From Syngnathus acus (Eukaryota > Chordata > Actinopteri > Syngnathiformes > Syngnathidae), in assembly GCF_901709675.1 (NCBI RefSeq), contig NC_051106.1:9746001-9810000 (forward strand): a stretch of DNA of 64,000 nt, read 5' to 3'. Positions 53,669 to 64,000 of this stretch are shown piece after piece (within the stretch, counting starts at the first letter, position 1; every line of letters starts with the position of its first letter). A program made the position numbers and the translations under genes. The notes under the pieces are model-generated. The model was given only the letters and a program-made list of their open reading frames with translations. It ran no database searches and was not told the DNA's origin.

Positions 53669-54286
53669 CTGAAAAAAAAGAGTAAGCGCATTTAAAATTT
53701 TGGGTGAACAAAATAAATGTACCCGGCCAAGAAAATGAGACTGATGACAGGGAAAAAAAGGAAAAGCTCTGTTCACGTTTATTTGAAGTGTTTAATCTGT
53801 ACTTGTTTCATTCAAAAGTGTCATGATTGCAAATGAATCCATTGTATGAATGGCAATTTGTGGGATTTGGGCCTCGTGCTAAACGGTGAAAGTTGTGACC
53901 TAGTTCTAATGCATGCAAATCTTACCAAATGGGTCATGTTTGCGGAGCACAAGTTTGTCCCTGAGACGGTTTCGCTTGGTGTTGAAGAAGTAGCCCGTCC
54001 CCGCAGCGCTCATCATCTGCACCAGGACGGTCCTGGCAGAGGGCACACAACATTCACCTTACAAGCTTGCTCCGAGAACTAAGAATAATTGTGCAGATCA
54101 ATTGTTACTTACTTCGATTTCGCCTTTGCCACTGAGAAGAAAAAAAAAAAGAATGAAAAGACATGACAACACTGCTAGCATGGTAAGGCTAGTTTGTAAA
54201 AGGTTGACATAGTGTGCGAATGACACACATCTTTAAATGTAAACAATAAGCGTCGGATACTCACAGTTGACGGAGGTAAGAAACAT
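53619..54286 (-). CDS. mrpl33: Mitochondrial large ribosomal subunit protein bL33m, 4 coding exons
   Basis: Small structural protein of the 39S mitochondrial ribosomal subunit, near the tRNA exit region by homology to bacterial L33 (family knowledge). Coding exons in transcript order: 54286-54265, 54131-54113, 54032-53926, 53668-53619. The 198 nt encode 65 residues, the same length as human MRPL33. The protein starts MFLTSVNLAKAKSK, carries the L33 core MMSAAGTGYFFNTKRNRLRD, and ends HVLFFEKRKIRSV. It has no cysteines, so it is the zinc-free form of L33. It has no long cleavable presequence, as is usual for this protein. It is tail to tail with rbks. All four exons are in phase and the gene is intact. 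Confidence 0.95.
53926..54032 (-). CDS. mrpl33: mrpl33 coding exon 3
   Basis: 107 nt, residues 14-50 in part: TVLVQMMSAAGTGYFFNTKR then NRLRDKLVLRKHDPF. This is the L33 core. Acceptor CTCTGCCAG, donor GTAAGA. Confidence 0.95.
54113..54131 (-). CDS. mrpl33: mrpl33 microexon 2 (19 nt)
   Basis: It completes Leu8, encodes AKAKS, and supplies two bases of Lys14. It is flanked by a strong TTTTTTTCTTCTCAG acceptor and a GTAAGT donor. Skipping it would shift the frame. Confidence 0.9.
54265..54286 (-). CDS. mrpl33: mrpl33 coding exon 1
   Basis: 22 coding nt: MFLTSVN plus one base of Leu8, then a GTGAGT donor. The upstream ETS motif at 54384 supports a promoter within about 100 bases. Confidence 0.9.
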
Positions 54287-54383
54287 TTTCTCCAGAAAAA
54301 AATGAAATATACAAAAGAACTATCAAGGCATCATTCGTAGCAGGAGGGAAAGCTAGCTAGTAGGAGTCACATTCAAGTCATCT

Positions 54384-54391
54384 ACTTCCGG
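54384..54391 (-). promoter_or_regulatory. mrpl33: mrpl33 upstream ETS/GABP (NRF-2) motif
   Basis: CCGGAAGT on the minus strand about 100 bases upstream of the mrpl33 start codon. NRF-2/GABP sites of this type drive many nuclear genes for mitochondrial proteins, so the placement is sensible. Confidence 0.55.
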
Positions 54392-55746
54392 GTAAGCGCA
54401 AGTTGTTTTTCCGCTTAGCGTTTATTTTCGGTCTTTTTTGTTTGTTTCACCCAAGAATTTTGGCACGATAGAATTAAGCGGGGAGAATAAAATTTTAATA
54501 CAAATAAAATTCATTGATTAGTAGAATTTTCTTTTGTGGAAAAAAAAGATAAATGGTACTTGAGCGTTGCAACGCAGTGAGTGGTGATGAATGACAATGA
54601 TTTTATTATTATAGATTTGATTAAAATCTACAAGTAAAAGACCGGTTAAAGTAAAACTATTAAGCATAATAATTTTGTGATTCAAGTCATTAACTCAAGT
54701 ACAAGTTTTGAAAAAAATAAAGAAAATATTCACTTAAGAATGAGAAACATAAAAATATGATTTTAATTTATAAAACACCTGTTTGAATATCTGTAAATGG
54801 AAATGTGTTCCTTCTCTTATAAGGAGGATTTTTACCCCCCCAATTATGCTAGCAGGTTTTACAATTCACAGATTTCTTTTTCAACAGTAAAAATACTATT
54901 TTTTAGAAACTATTCAAATATCCCCTCTTTCATGGAAAATACCTTTTCACAGTTTATCTCAACAGATGTTCTCTATACACAGGCCATTCTGGTCCCTACA
55001 ATTTTTGGCTCCATTGCATATGACGTATCATTTCATAGCACCTCCTGGTGAAAACTTCACCTGCCGGCACTGCAAAATGAAACTCGTACAACTCATGCAA
55101 AAGCTCTAAAATGGTTTTTGAGTGGGAGGGTCTGGCAGCTGAAATGACCATGGATGTTATTGGACAGGCTGGGCACTGTAACCAGGCAGCTGTCAGGATG
55201 TGTGAAGGATCTTACGTCATTGTGGGTTAATTCTGAGAATTAGACTGAAACCACTTGCTTCAGCTCTCCTCCTCCTCCTCTTCCATACTCATTCAGCACT
55301 CTAAAACCACTCCGGACGTGAGCTGTGCTTTCCTTCTCCCACTTCATGACACTTTTACTTTACTCCACAAGCATGGTGTATTTACCAGCCTGAATATCAC
55401 TCATGCACACTTTGCACTTACGAGCGCAGCTCAGAATTTCTCACTGTGGTTTCGATGAAGTGAAAGCATTTCAACATCCAGGGGATGAGCCAGGGAATAT
55501 TCAATAACAATGTTCTAATAGCGAGCGGTCTGATGGCCAGGGGCCACTTTGAAAATGCATTTTCTCTGGCATTTATAAAATATGGATTTAGAAATAAAAT
55601 GAACATCGTATTATCCATCCATTTTGTAACCCTCATTTGAATCCAAAGGGATGTTTAAGCATTACTAGCAGCAAACGTGAATTGTCCTTTCCGCTTGCGT
55701 GAATGCGATTGTGTCAGGTGTGATGTCATCCATTGATGTGCATCAG

Positions 55747-55760
55747 GTTGCTATGGTGAC
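55747..55760 (+). promoter_or_regulatory. RFX X-box-like motif
   Basis: GTTGCTATGGTGAC matches RYYNYYATRRNRAC at every position. Motif evidence only. Confidence 0.35.
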
Positions 55761-57354
55761 ACCAACACTTTCCTTGTGACGCTCTTCGCAGAGAGCATCA
55801 TTTTGCAATATGGAGGCCGTTCACCTGAACTGTGAAATCCATTCAATAAATTCGACAACAATTAAAGCTTTAATCGCATTATGCAGTCATGTGTTTTTTA
55901 TTTTTCTCGTCACACTCATTAGCATGTGATACATTAGCCGACCACACACTCATTTGTTCCCTTCAATGTTTTTCTTTGCCTGTCTGCTCCTATCCTTATG
56001 ACCAGGGCGTTCTAAAGAGTAATGTTATAAAACCGGCAGCTAATATGTCCTCCTCCCATCTGTCTCTATTTCTCTGTGTTCCATGACGCAAAGCCTGAGT
56101 GGGAGTGGATAAACCTTCTGCTCCCTGAGAGGACTGAGTGGGCTGCTGCCATCCGCTGTGCATGCCCAAGAGTTGGAGGCAGAGCAGAGATGGAGGACAA
56201 TAGAGGAGGAGGAGAACACATCTGAGTGAAGTGGAATGGGATGGGATGGAATGAGGAAAGGCAAGTGAGATTATAGTATGTCGTATGTGTGGAGGAGATA
56301 CACGTGAGTGATGAGACAGACAAAATAGTCAGGGCTGGTGAGAAAAGTGTCTAATAATGGCAGCATCATGGAAAAAACAAAGGACCTCAAAAAGCTATGA
56401 ACCCAATGTCATGGTTCTGTTAATATTAGAGTAGGGCATTAGCAAACTGACATCACAACTACTAAAAAAACTACAACTAGAACAATTAAAATGGTTTGGA
56501 AAAAAATAAGATGAAAATGATTGCCCAAATTTAGGATAGAGCGTTTCTTTTGGATTACATTCAACTATTTGGATGTGCCTAATGAAATGTCTGGTGGGCG
56601 AGATTTATAGCATTAACTTCTTGAGCAACTGCTCCAGTAAGTGCAATCATTATAAGAATGAATAAACTGGCTTTTATTCTATTTGTGTGCCCACAATTAT
56701 TGCCTCAACATCAACAGAGCTGGTCTCCTCCTACTGCACATATGGGACGATGAGCACTCACTCCCACCTATACTGTGCCTTGCTTATTAACCCCACCCAG
56801 CAAGCCAAATAAGAAGAATAACAACACAAACTATATTGAACTGCAATGGAAATGAGCTCGCTCTATAGATGAGATTATAATGTGACTCATTTTGGCAAGG
56901 TTCATCAAGTTTTGTGTCACTTTTTCTAATTTGCTCATCACTTCTTTTTTTTTTATGCAAGACAATACAAAGTGTTATAATTGGAAATAAGTATGAAGTA
57001 AAAATGAATGTGTCTATGCAAAGTTATGGAACAGGGATTTCAATGGTGACTTTTTTTTCTGATCCCCGTGTGAGCCGGGTAGACCGATAATTGGACCAGG
57101 AATGATGTTTTCCTCTCACTGGTCAAGCTGGGTTCCAAATTTAACTTGACATCATTGCAAGTGCTTTTCTGTGTTGGTCATCTCGAGTACAAAAGCATTT
57201 TCTCTCTCACACATAAAGAAAAGAAAAAGTAGTATGTTTACAAAGCTTTAGCTTCAGAAAGCATTTCTGTCAGTGATGCATCAGAGGCTATTTTGCAATT
57301 TGGCTTAAAGCAGCTCTGAGGCAACAAATGACACCTTCTGTTTCCATGCTTCCT

Positions 57355-57367
57355 GTCGCTAGGCAAC
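57355..57367 (+). promoter_or_regulatory. RFX X-box-like palindrome
   Basis: GTCGCTAGGCAAC has two X-box half-sites separated by one base. Motif evidence only. Confidence 0.35.
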
Positions 57368-57884
57368 GTCAGCAATTATGCCATTGCCAAGAGAGGAAAA
57401 AGAGGAAGTAGCACCCTGCGGCCCACCTGCTTCCATTCATTGTGGCGTTGCTGGTTAGGCTTTGTGGCTCGCCTTTCCGTATTGGGCCGGTGATGAGGTT
57501 TGCCACAGCATGCTGTGCTTCCTATTGCTTTCATCTTATTAGCAGGATTTCACTGTGTTGGACTTCTGGGCAATAAACTGGGAAGGACACACTCATTGTC
57601 TCTTCCACAAAACACTGCTGCCCTCTGTTGTTCCATGCAGGCTCTCTGATTTCAGTCTAAGTCAGATTGTATTTTTTATTTTTTTTTTATTAAATAGACT
57701 ACATACCAAGGAAACAAGAAAATCTATGGTGACAATTATTATACCACACTAATGTAGAGAGAACTATAACTCTGTGTTTAGATAGAAATTAATAAAAGAA
57801 GTGAAAGTAGTTTTAAGAAAATACAGACTGTAATGCAGTGACATTACCATTTTTCATAATTATTTCTTCCATGAGGTTGTATTT

Positions 57885-58130
57885 CAAAGTCAAAGTCTGC
57901 TTTATTGTCAATTTCTTCACATGCCAAGACACACAAAGAAATCGAAATGACGTTCCCACTATCCCACGGTGACAAGACATAGTACACAATATACATACAA
58001 GTAAACAACACAAAAAATAAAAACAAGAAGGCACAAGCAATGAATAAATAAGAGTGATGAATAAATAATAAATAAACAAATGACATCATAAATAAGAGGA
58101 GCAAAAATGGAGCAAGTGTGCCTACAGCAG
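57885..58130 (-). mobile_element. Dispersed retroposon-like repeat, copy C
   Basis: Nearly identical in content and length to copy A at 6110-6350, from the CAAAGTCAAAGTC end to CCTACAGCAG. Same orientation as the other two copies. Confidence 0.7.
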
Positions 58131-59820
58131 ACAGTCCGAATTTCTCACAAATGTGATAAAAAAAACCTTCAAATTGCAATTGTAATTGCGTAAGTATTGT
58201 GTAAGTAAGCCTGTGCTTTGTATCACTTTTTCAATCAGTGAACAGGAAACAGAAGCCTGGGAGACTAAAAGTAGTCTCTCCATCAAACATGGCCCCCGCA
58301 CTTTCCGCCAGTGGGTCAGTGGATGAGGGAAAAGTGGAGGGGAGTGGAGACATGAGGAGAAGCTGTGGCCTACCGCCGCCATCCAGGAGAGCGTGTGGGC
58401 GACACAGGCACGGAGAATGAGGGAGACAAGGACCTCCAAGGCCAAGTGGGTCGAGGCGTGCAGTATACGGAGCTAAAAATGGCCACCGTGACGCTCAACA
58501 CTTCGGCCTATTGATTTGTCAGCTGCTATTTCAGCAACATTCAACCACAGATGAAGGAGAGGGAAACTTGACATCATCGGCTCATATCACTTGCCCCCAC
58601 ATTTTCTCCGATTGCGCAATCGCCCGGGTGGACTAAAACACGCTTTCCTGTGTACGTTGAGCCATATTTGGTAACAAGATCGCATCTGCTGCCTGATGTT
58701 TGCACTCACTCTTCACTTCACTTTATTTCATGTGTTTGGTCATAGAAGCCCGGATTTTTCCATACCCTAAATTTCTTATTTTCTCAGCTCTGCTCCGAGC
58801 AGTAATTTACCCTGCATGAGGTTATGGGACACAATGAAAACAAGTAGACTCTGTTCTAAGCACTGCCACATGATCCATGCAGTATTAGCAAAGTGCCGCT
58901 AGAGAGCAGAAAAGCCCAGTGTTCATAGCTTAAGCTTCGAGGTCCTATTTAAAAATATACACAGCCTTATTACTGCCAGTCTGTGAAACAGGGCTATGTT
59001 TGCTGTAAATCCACTGAGCCGTTGCTTCCTAGGGAACACCGTTGCTGCCCTCGTGTGGCCAATGTATGTCAACGTCAAGATGATGAACATGGGCCAAACC
59101 TGAAATGTGTTGAAAAATAATAATAATAACACAGTATTACTTGCAATAGGACATTTATTTAAGAGTATTGGAATTCAACTTGGTCTATGTTGACTTGCGG
59201 GCTGTATACACAAGTAAATTGGATTTGCATTTAGTGAGACCTTGAGTCAAGCCAAAGGTTCTTTGGAAAGTTTACCAGGTCAGTGACCGGAGGTGTTAAG
59301 TTGGAAAGCTTCTCACTCACAAGCCAAAATGATCTCTGCTGCTGCAAAAAAAAAAAAAATTAAGAACTATGAAACCATTCATAATTGAAACGAAAGTCCC
59401 ACTTTACTAGGAGCACATGAATATTTAAATATCCACTTATAGGGGTAACGTTTTATTGCAGGAAATGAATGCAGATGGTCGTTTTAAATGGTATTCATCA
59501 AAATCCATTGAGCATTTCTAATTCAGGTATAATGGAATACCATATGCTCACATAAGTCAGCATTTTAGGATTGACGGTGGTTGCAAGGCTTGATCTCATC
59601 AGTTGATGAACACCTAGGCCTACTACACTACTGCGTTTTATATTTTAATGTCACTTTTCAATTCGAATTTGTACTGCAGAGCAAGCTAAAATACGTTCAA
59701 TTGACTTGGACATATTTCAAAAGAACGTATTTAATTTAGTGCGTCTTATTTTGATACAATAAGGGGAAGTAAACAGGAGATAACGTGATTTGAACTCGCC
59801 TCCGCCTTGAGGTCTTTAAA

Positions 59821-59846
59821 TGACGTCATGCAGTAGCGGAGCCAAT
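59821..59846 (+). promoter_or_regulatory. CRE palindrome plus CCAAT box
   Basis: A perfect TGACGTCA at 59821-59828 is followed 13 bases later by CCAAT within GCCAATCAG. This pair, at short spacing upstream of a moderately GC-rich stretch and a strong splice donor (GTGAGTAAG at 60009), looks like a CREB/ATF- and NF-Y-type core promoter reading rightward. Confidence 0.55.
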
Positions 59847-60323
59847 CAGAGAGCGAGATGCTCTGGTGAAAGCAAAACTCTGAAGGCTCGTGCAGCTGCT
59901 GCTTCGTATTTGTGCGTGTGTTGCGTGTGTGTGAATGTGTGCGTGTGTGAATGCGAACAAGTTGCTCTTTTTCTTCTGAAGCCATTCCGAATGACAGTCG
60001 GGTCGCCGGTGAGTAAGTCCTCCTGCAGTGCCAGAAGAAAACCACTCCAAAATCAACGCCTATTTGAATGAAGTCGATCAGAATAAGTTTGCGACCGACG
60101 CGCATCCGAAAGCACGCAGTTGAACCAGTTTCGGTTTTAATTTAGTTGGGGTCTTGTTTTTCCTGCAATCGGGAGTCAGTAGCAGCTGACGGTGTTGTTT
60201 TTTGGGGGCGGCTGTCAGTCGTAAAGAGTCCCATGTGCCTTATTGTACATGAGCAAAGTTCCTATCACTCATGAAGTTGTATCTGGATCCAGCGTATTTG
60301 CTAAGCCATAGAGTCAGGTCAAC

Positions 60324-60392
60324 ATGCTAAAGACTCTGACCAAAAAGCTAAGAAGACACTCACTCAATGAGATGCATCCTTTCCAACTCAAG
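60324..60392 (+). CDS. Candidate first coding exon of an unidentified gene (partial)
   Basis: An ATG opens 23 codons beginning MLKTLTKKLRRHSLNE and ending QLK, directly before a perfect AAG|GTAAGT donor in phase 0. The peptide is strongly basic and includes RRHS, a PKA-type phosphorylation consensus. A CRE/CCAAT promoter lies 0.5 kb upstream. A possible 5' UTR intron runs from the donor at 60009 to an acceptor-like GAGTCAG at 60315. I do not recognise the family, and no continuation exon was identified before the window ends. A chance ORF with a chance donor is the alternative. Confidence 0.4.
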
Positions 60393-63300
60393 GTAAGTTT
60401 GCCCGAGTTCTATTCCTTGTTCAGTCCTGATTGCATCTGCTCAAATTCCTTTCTATCATTCATTCCAACTGTATGTGGAATTGACTTGTCAGTAGCAGCA
60501 TCTTTGCCAGATGTTTACAAAGAGCAAAGCTATCTTGCAACACAAACCCACCAAATGTCATCGACCCATTTTGCACTTTGAATGTGTTTGGATGACAATG
60601 ATGTTCACCCAAAAGCTAGTCACATCATTCCAACTTTTAAATGTACAAATATGGATCGGATGTGACACGGGATCACAACTCTAGATGTGCTTGTGGTTGA
60701 ATGAAAAAATGTTGTTGTTGTGAGCTATAATTGTCCAAACATCTCGTCTTCACCCTTCCATTTTCTGCAACCAAACCCGTGGAAGTGCTGCTCAATTGTG
60801 GCTGCACAATGGTTCTTTTTGGTGTGTCGAGGGGTGGCTTGTATTCTGCACGGGTCACTAACTTGCCCTATTCACTACGCTATTGTGCCGAGACCAACTA
60901 TACAGTCACGTGGCAGCCATTTTGTGCCAAAGGGCTCCTGTTCAAAGGCCTGGCTGAGGATCCAGAGCAAAGTGTGCCATCTCTATTGTGGCGTCCGTCA
61001 TGTTTGTGTTTGTTGCTTCGTTTGGATGGAAGCGCTTTTCCTGACCGATTGTGTGTCTGGACTCCATCAACTTCTCTGCAGTGCATCAGCTTCTTACCAA
61101 ACAATTCTGCTACTGAGGAGGGTTACTGAGGGACAGTTCAATTCATCCATACTTTTTCACTTTTCTTTTTCTAGCCATTCATCACAATAACGCATCAAAC
61201 AAATGATCTGTCTAGAAATCCAATTCATACAATAATAATGTTCAATTCAGTATCCCACGGTTCAAAATCCTTTTCATTTGACAACAATCTCCGCGGGTTA
61301 CAATTTTGGAGAAAAAAAAGCAAGAACAATGTTGAAGGGGAACACAGATGGCAGGATCCTCCTTTGAGGATGATGACCAGGCTGCAGTGGATGCCAGCAT
61401 TGTGGGCAACATGGATCACATGAAATGATACACCCAATTCAATTCTACGCAGTCTAAACGTCATGAGAGCTGTGCAAGAGGGTCCATTAGATGAGCGGTT
61501 CTCGACAGACGCCATCCGGGGACTCGCATTTTACAATCTTTGCAAAGTCCGCTTGTATCGACAAGCGCCGTAAAAATGTTTTGTTTAACATTAGCCTCTG
61601 AAAACAAATGGAGAGTATATTATCTTCTCAAATGTTGTTTCAAATGTGTTTGATGTCCTGCGAAAAGTATATTTCTTGCCTGTGACCCAGCAAAAGTGTA
61701 TTTGGAGTTAGTGATCTTAAAAAAAAAAAAAAACGTCACCAACTTTTAGCCGGTCATGCATATTAAAGTTTTTGGGTGCCCTGAAAATAGTGGCAAGTGG
61801 CAGATTTTGTGCAACCTCTCAATGGCTATCAAAGTTTACAACCCTATTTTTTTTTCTTCCCATTTTGGTTAGGAGTCTATAATTCGAAGCGAAGAAATCC
61901 CATATGTATAAATTCAAAGATGAAACAAGTTGGAGTCCTAAACATACATGACATATATGGTTCCAAATTTGTAGCTTCGTTCTAGTTTATTTTCAGGTCT
62001 GCAGAAGAGGAAAGCAGAAAGATGCATTCCGCGTGCACATGCACATTGGCGCTTTCAAATCCAAGCCTCCAACGTTGATTTGCAGGACACGTTGTTGGAG
62101 ATGTTTACTGGTATGTGTGTTAATGCTGTGCTAAAAATGGAAATGCGCAACGGTCAAACCAGTTTCTGGTTTTCAACACCGTCGAAGAAGAATTCCCCCT
62201 TTGATTTGCGGCGAAGGCCCGATGATGAGGTTTCAGTTTAACATCATCAACTACAGTTGTCGAGGATAACCAGAGGTCGCTCAGGCTGTATTGCTGAACT
62301 ATTCCCGGGAGCTTAGCCTAATCATGACTAATTGTACTACGCTACGACTGGCAGAAGTGTGTGGGAAAGACAATCGGCCATCTTTGACCCTGCGTTAGGA
62401 TGCGTTCATGAGAGGGGAGTGGGACAGTGTTCACTTCAGTGGAGCACAGCAAAGCTGATAGTGTGTGTGTGTGCGAGTGTCAACTGGATTGTGTGTTTGT
62501 GTGTGTGTACACTGTGACATTGCCATTGATCCAGCTTAGCAAGCTGCTCAACCATGTAGGGGACTGACAAGGATTTCATTCAGCTGTTCTTGACACACAG
62601 TTTGTCTGTCCGAGCAAGTATGAACAAAAATCCACTTTTATTCGAATCAGCGTGTATGGCTCAATTCTGAAATCCTTTGCCCTCTTATAGACACTCATGT
62701 TATTGTATTCAAAAGCATCCAGTGTAAAACTTGTTGTGTTTTTAACATAGTAAGCGCTAGTAGTTATTTTTCTTTTTAAACATTGTGAAATGAGCTCATT
62801 TCAAAATAAACAGTGAAAGGTCTCACCTTGCTTTCTAGCACGGGCTTTGTGGACATATTCTCAACACCTATGCAAATATTTGTACATGTGCACCCAATGT
62901 TTGCTTTGCAAAACCACATTTTATTCAATTTATTAAAGTTTCACATGGTTTGCGGTACTGAAAATGAAACAATCGAAAAGCAATGAAAGTCAAGAACTTG
63001 CAAGAAGGACCCATTTTCTTGATTTTAAAAGCACCCAAAAATTCAGACCTTTTCCCTCTCATGATTCATATTTTGGTAAAAAAACTTTAAACATTTGCTA
63101 GAAATGCTAACCTAAAGGATGCACAGAAAATAGCGCATTTTGCTTCAAGATATAAAAGCGATCAAATGTCAGTAGATGATTCAGTAGACTGAGGACAAAC
63201 AAGCCTGGTACCGTTTCTCAGTAAGACAACTTAGCTGGTAATTACACTGTTATGTGTGATGCAATAACGTGCAAAACACTTTAACCAGCCTGTTGTCCAA

Positions 63301-63721
63301 GAATGTGCTACTGGGCTTTTATCCTAAATGTCAACCGCTGACACAATGCTACATGCGTTTACATGGTCGCTCGCTCGGTCCTTTATTGCACGGCGAGCCT
63401 TTCACAACCAGTTGCTGAAGAGCTCGTAGCTCGTGAACTCGTACGCCGAATAGGGCCCAGTGGCTCCATCCTCCTTTTTTTTTCTCTTTTATTAAGCCAT
63501 TCAGAAAGAAAAGGAGTGTGTGTGCATTCGTCTAGGCGGCTGTGTTCTGTATGTTGGTGTGTAAGCATACACACACACACGCACGAGCGCGCAGATGGCA
63601 GCTGCTAAGCGAGGCCTCCCTCAAAGTGGTAATTACTGATTGTGAGGCAGCGCATTACTTAACTGTGAACATTGCAATCTGCATTGTTGCTACTAGTGTA
63701 GACGTCCTTGTCTGCCGGGAC

Positions 63722-63770
63722 GGATGGATGGATGGATGGATGGATGGATGGACGGACGGACGGACGGACG
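63722..63770. repeat. GGAT then GGAC tetranucleotide repeat
   Basis: About seven GGAT units switch to about five GGAC units. The boundary change suggests a point mutation that then spread by slippage. Confidence 0.93.
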
Positions 63771-63875
63771 GGTCTTTGGGGGAAAGACTCTGGTCCTGTC
63801 TAAACTCACAAAAGAGAAAGCAGATGACCGTGTATGGATGGGGCCCGTTTAACTGTGAGCTGTCAAAGCAAAATT

Positions 63876-64000
63876 AGGGATGCATGCATACCAAGTACAT
63901 ACTTTTGACAACGCGTCGATACCAAGTGTCGATACTTGGTGTATTGATTTGCATGTTTTTGTAGCGGTCTTGCTCCACATTTCATATGACTTCTTTTTAG
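63876..64000. mobile_element. hAT-type MITE-like fragment at the window end
   Basis: It begins TTAGGGATGCATGCATACCA and continues with GATACCAAGTGTCGATACTTGG. TAGGGATGCA..GATACCA ends are typical of short hAT elements in fish genomes (recalled). It is not closed within the window. Confidence 0.4.

Larger units (their letters stand above)
54287..59820. other. Intergenic region right of mrpl33
   Basis: About 5.5 kb without a recognised exon. It contains two RFX X-box-like motifs (55747-55760, 57355-57367), retroposon-like copy C (57885-58130) and A/T-rich stretches. An AATAAA at about 55846 lies after a moderately GC-richer 150 bases, but no coding exon feeds into it that I can identify. Confidence 0.6.
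60393..64000 (+). other. Right flank, possibly an intron of the gene starting at 60324
   Basis: About 3.6 kb with no firm exon. The open frame at 61997-62131 follows TTTATTTTCAG in phase 0 and is a weak exon candidate (VCRRGKQKDAFRV...), but it looks like no known family. It contains GT-rich stretches near 62460-62510, a GGAT/GGAC repeat at 63722-63770 and a hAT-like end at 63876. Confidence 0.5.

Noticed and set aside
60720-61190. 156-codon open frame and the overlapping 132-codon frame at 60731
   Set aside because: Two overlapping frames of similar length cannot both be coding. Neither shows a known motif or links in phase to the exon at 60324-60392.
61997-62131. Possible second exon of the unidentified right-end gene
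   Set aside because: It has an acceptor and correct phase, but the translation has no recognisable fold, is rich in Arg/Cys, and its possible donor (GTATGT at about 62110) is weak evidence. Mentioned only as a candidate.

Overview
The window looks like nuclear DNA of a teleost fish. Its protein-coding content is three spliced, deeply conserved vertebrate genes with GT-AG introns, set in AT-leaning non-coding DNA. That DNA is full of CA/GT microsatellites, short inverted-repeat DNA transposons and 5'-truncated retroposon-like copies. There is no prokaryotic, viral or organellar gene content. A percomorph fish is likely from intron compactness and repeat style, but the species cannot be named from the sequence.

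Layout, left to right. 1-5190: 3' flank and 3' UTR side of babam2, otherwise no gene seen. 5191-35588: babam2 (bre) on the minus strand, 11 coding exons that rejoin into a 383-residue reading frame, with its initiator exon at 35433-35588. 35589-37757: about 2.2 kb head-to-head intergenic region. 37758-53252: rbks (ribokinase) on the plus strand, 8 coding exons giving 312 residues. 53253-53618: a 366-base gap in which the rbks and mrpl33 tails converge. 53619-54286: mrpl33 (mitochondrial ribosomal protein bL33m) on the minus strand, 4 coding exons including a 19-nt microexon, giving 65 residues. 54287-59820: gene-poor. 59821-60392: a candidate promoter (perfect CRE plus CCAAT box) followed by a 23-codon first coding exon of an unidentified plus-strand gene that runs out of the window.

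All exon joins below were checked for phase: each exon length, split codon and residue count adds up. The gene order BABAM2 / RBKS / MRPL33 and their relative orientations match my memory of the human chromosome 2p23 locus, so this is a conserved syntenic block. The genes have unrelated roles: DNA-damage ubiquitin signalling scaffold, ribose phosphorylation, and mitochondrial translation. Their link is shared promoter and terminator territory rather than pathway.

The most unusual structure is a 1.34 kb DNA transposon-like element (29668-31005) in a babam2 intron. It has perfect 29-bp terminal inverted repeats and carries a minisatellite of about 251-bp units. Other items of note are a CpG-dense block inside rbks intron 2, a 251-codon unidentified ORF in a babam2 intron, and several short transposon relics. 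I found no convincing novel biological system.
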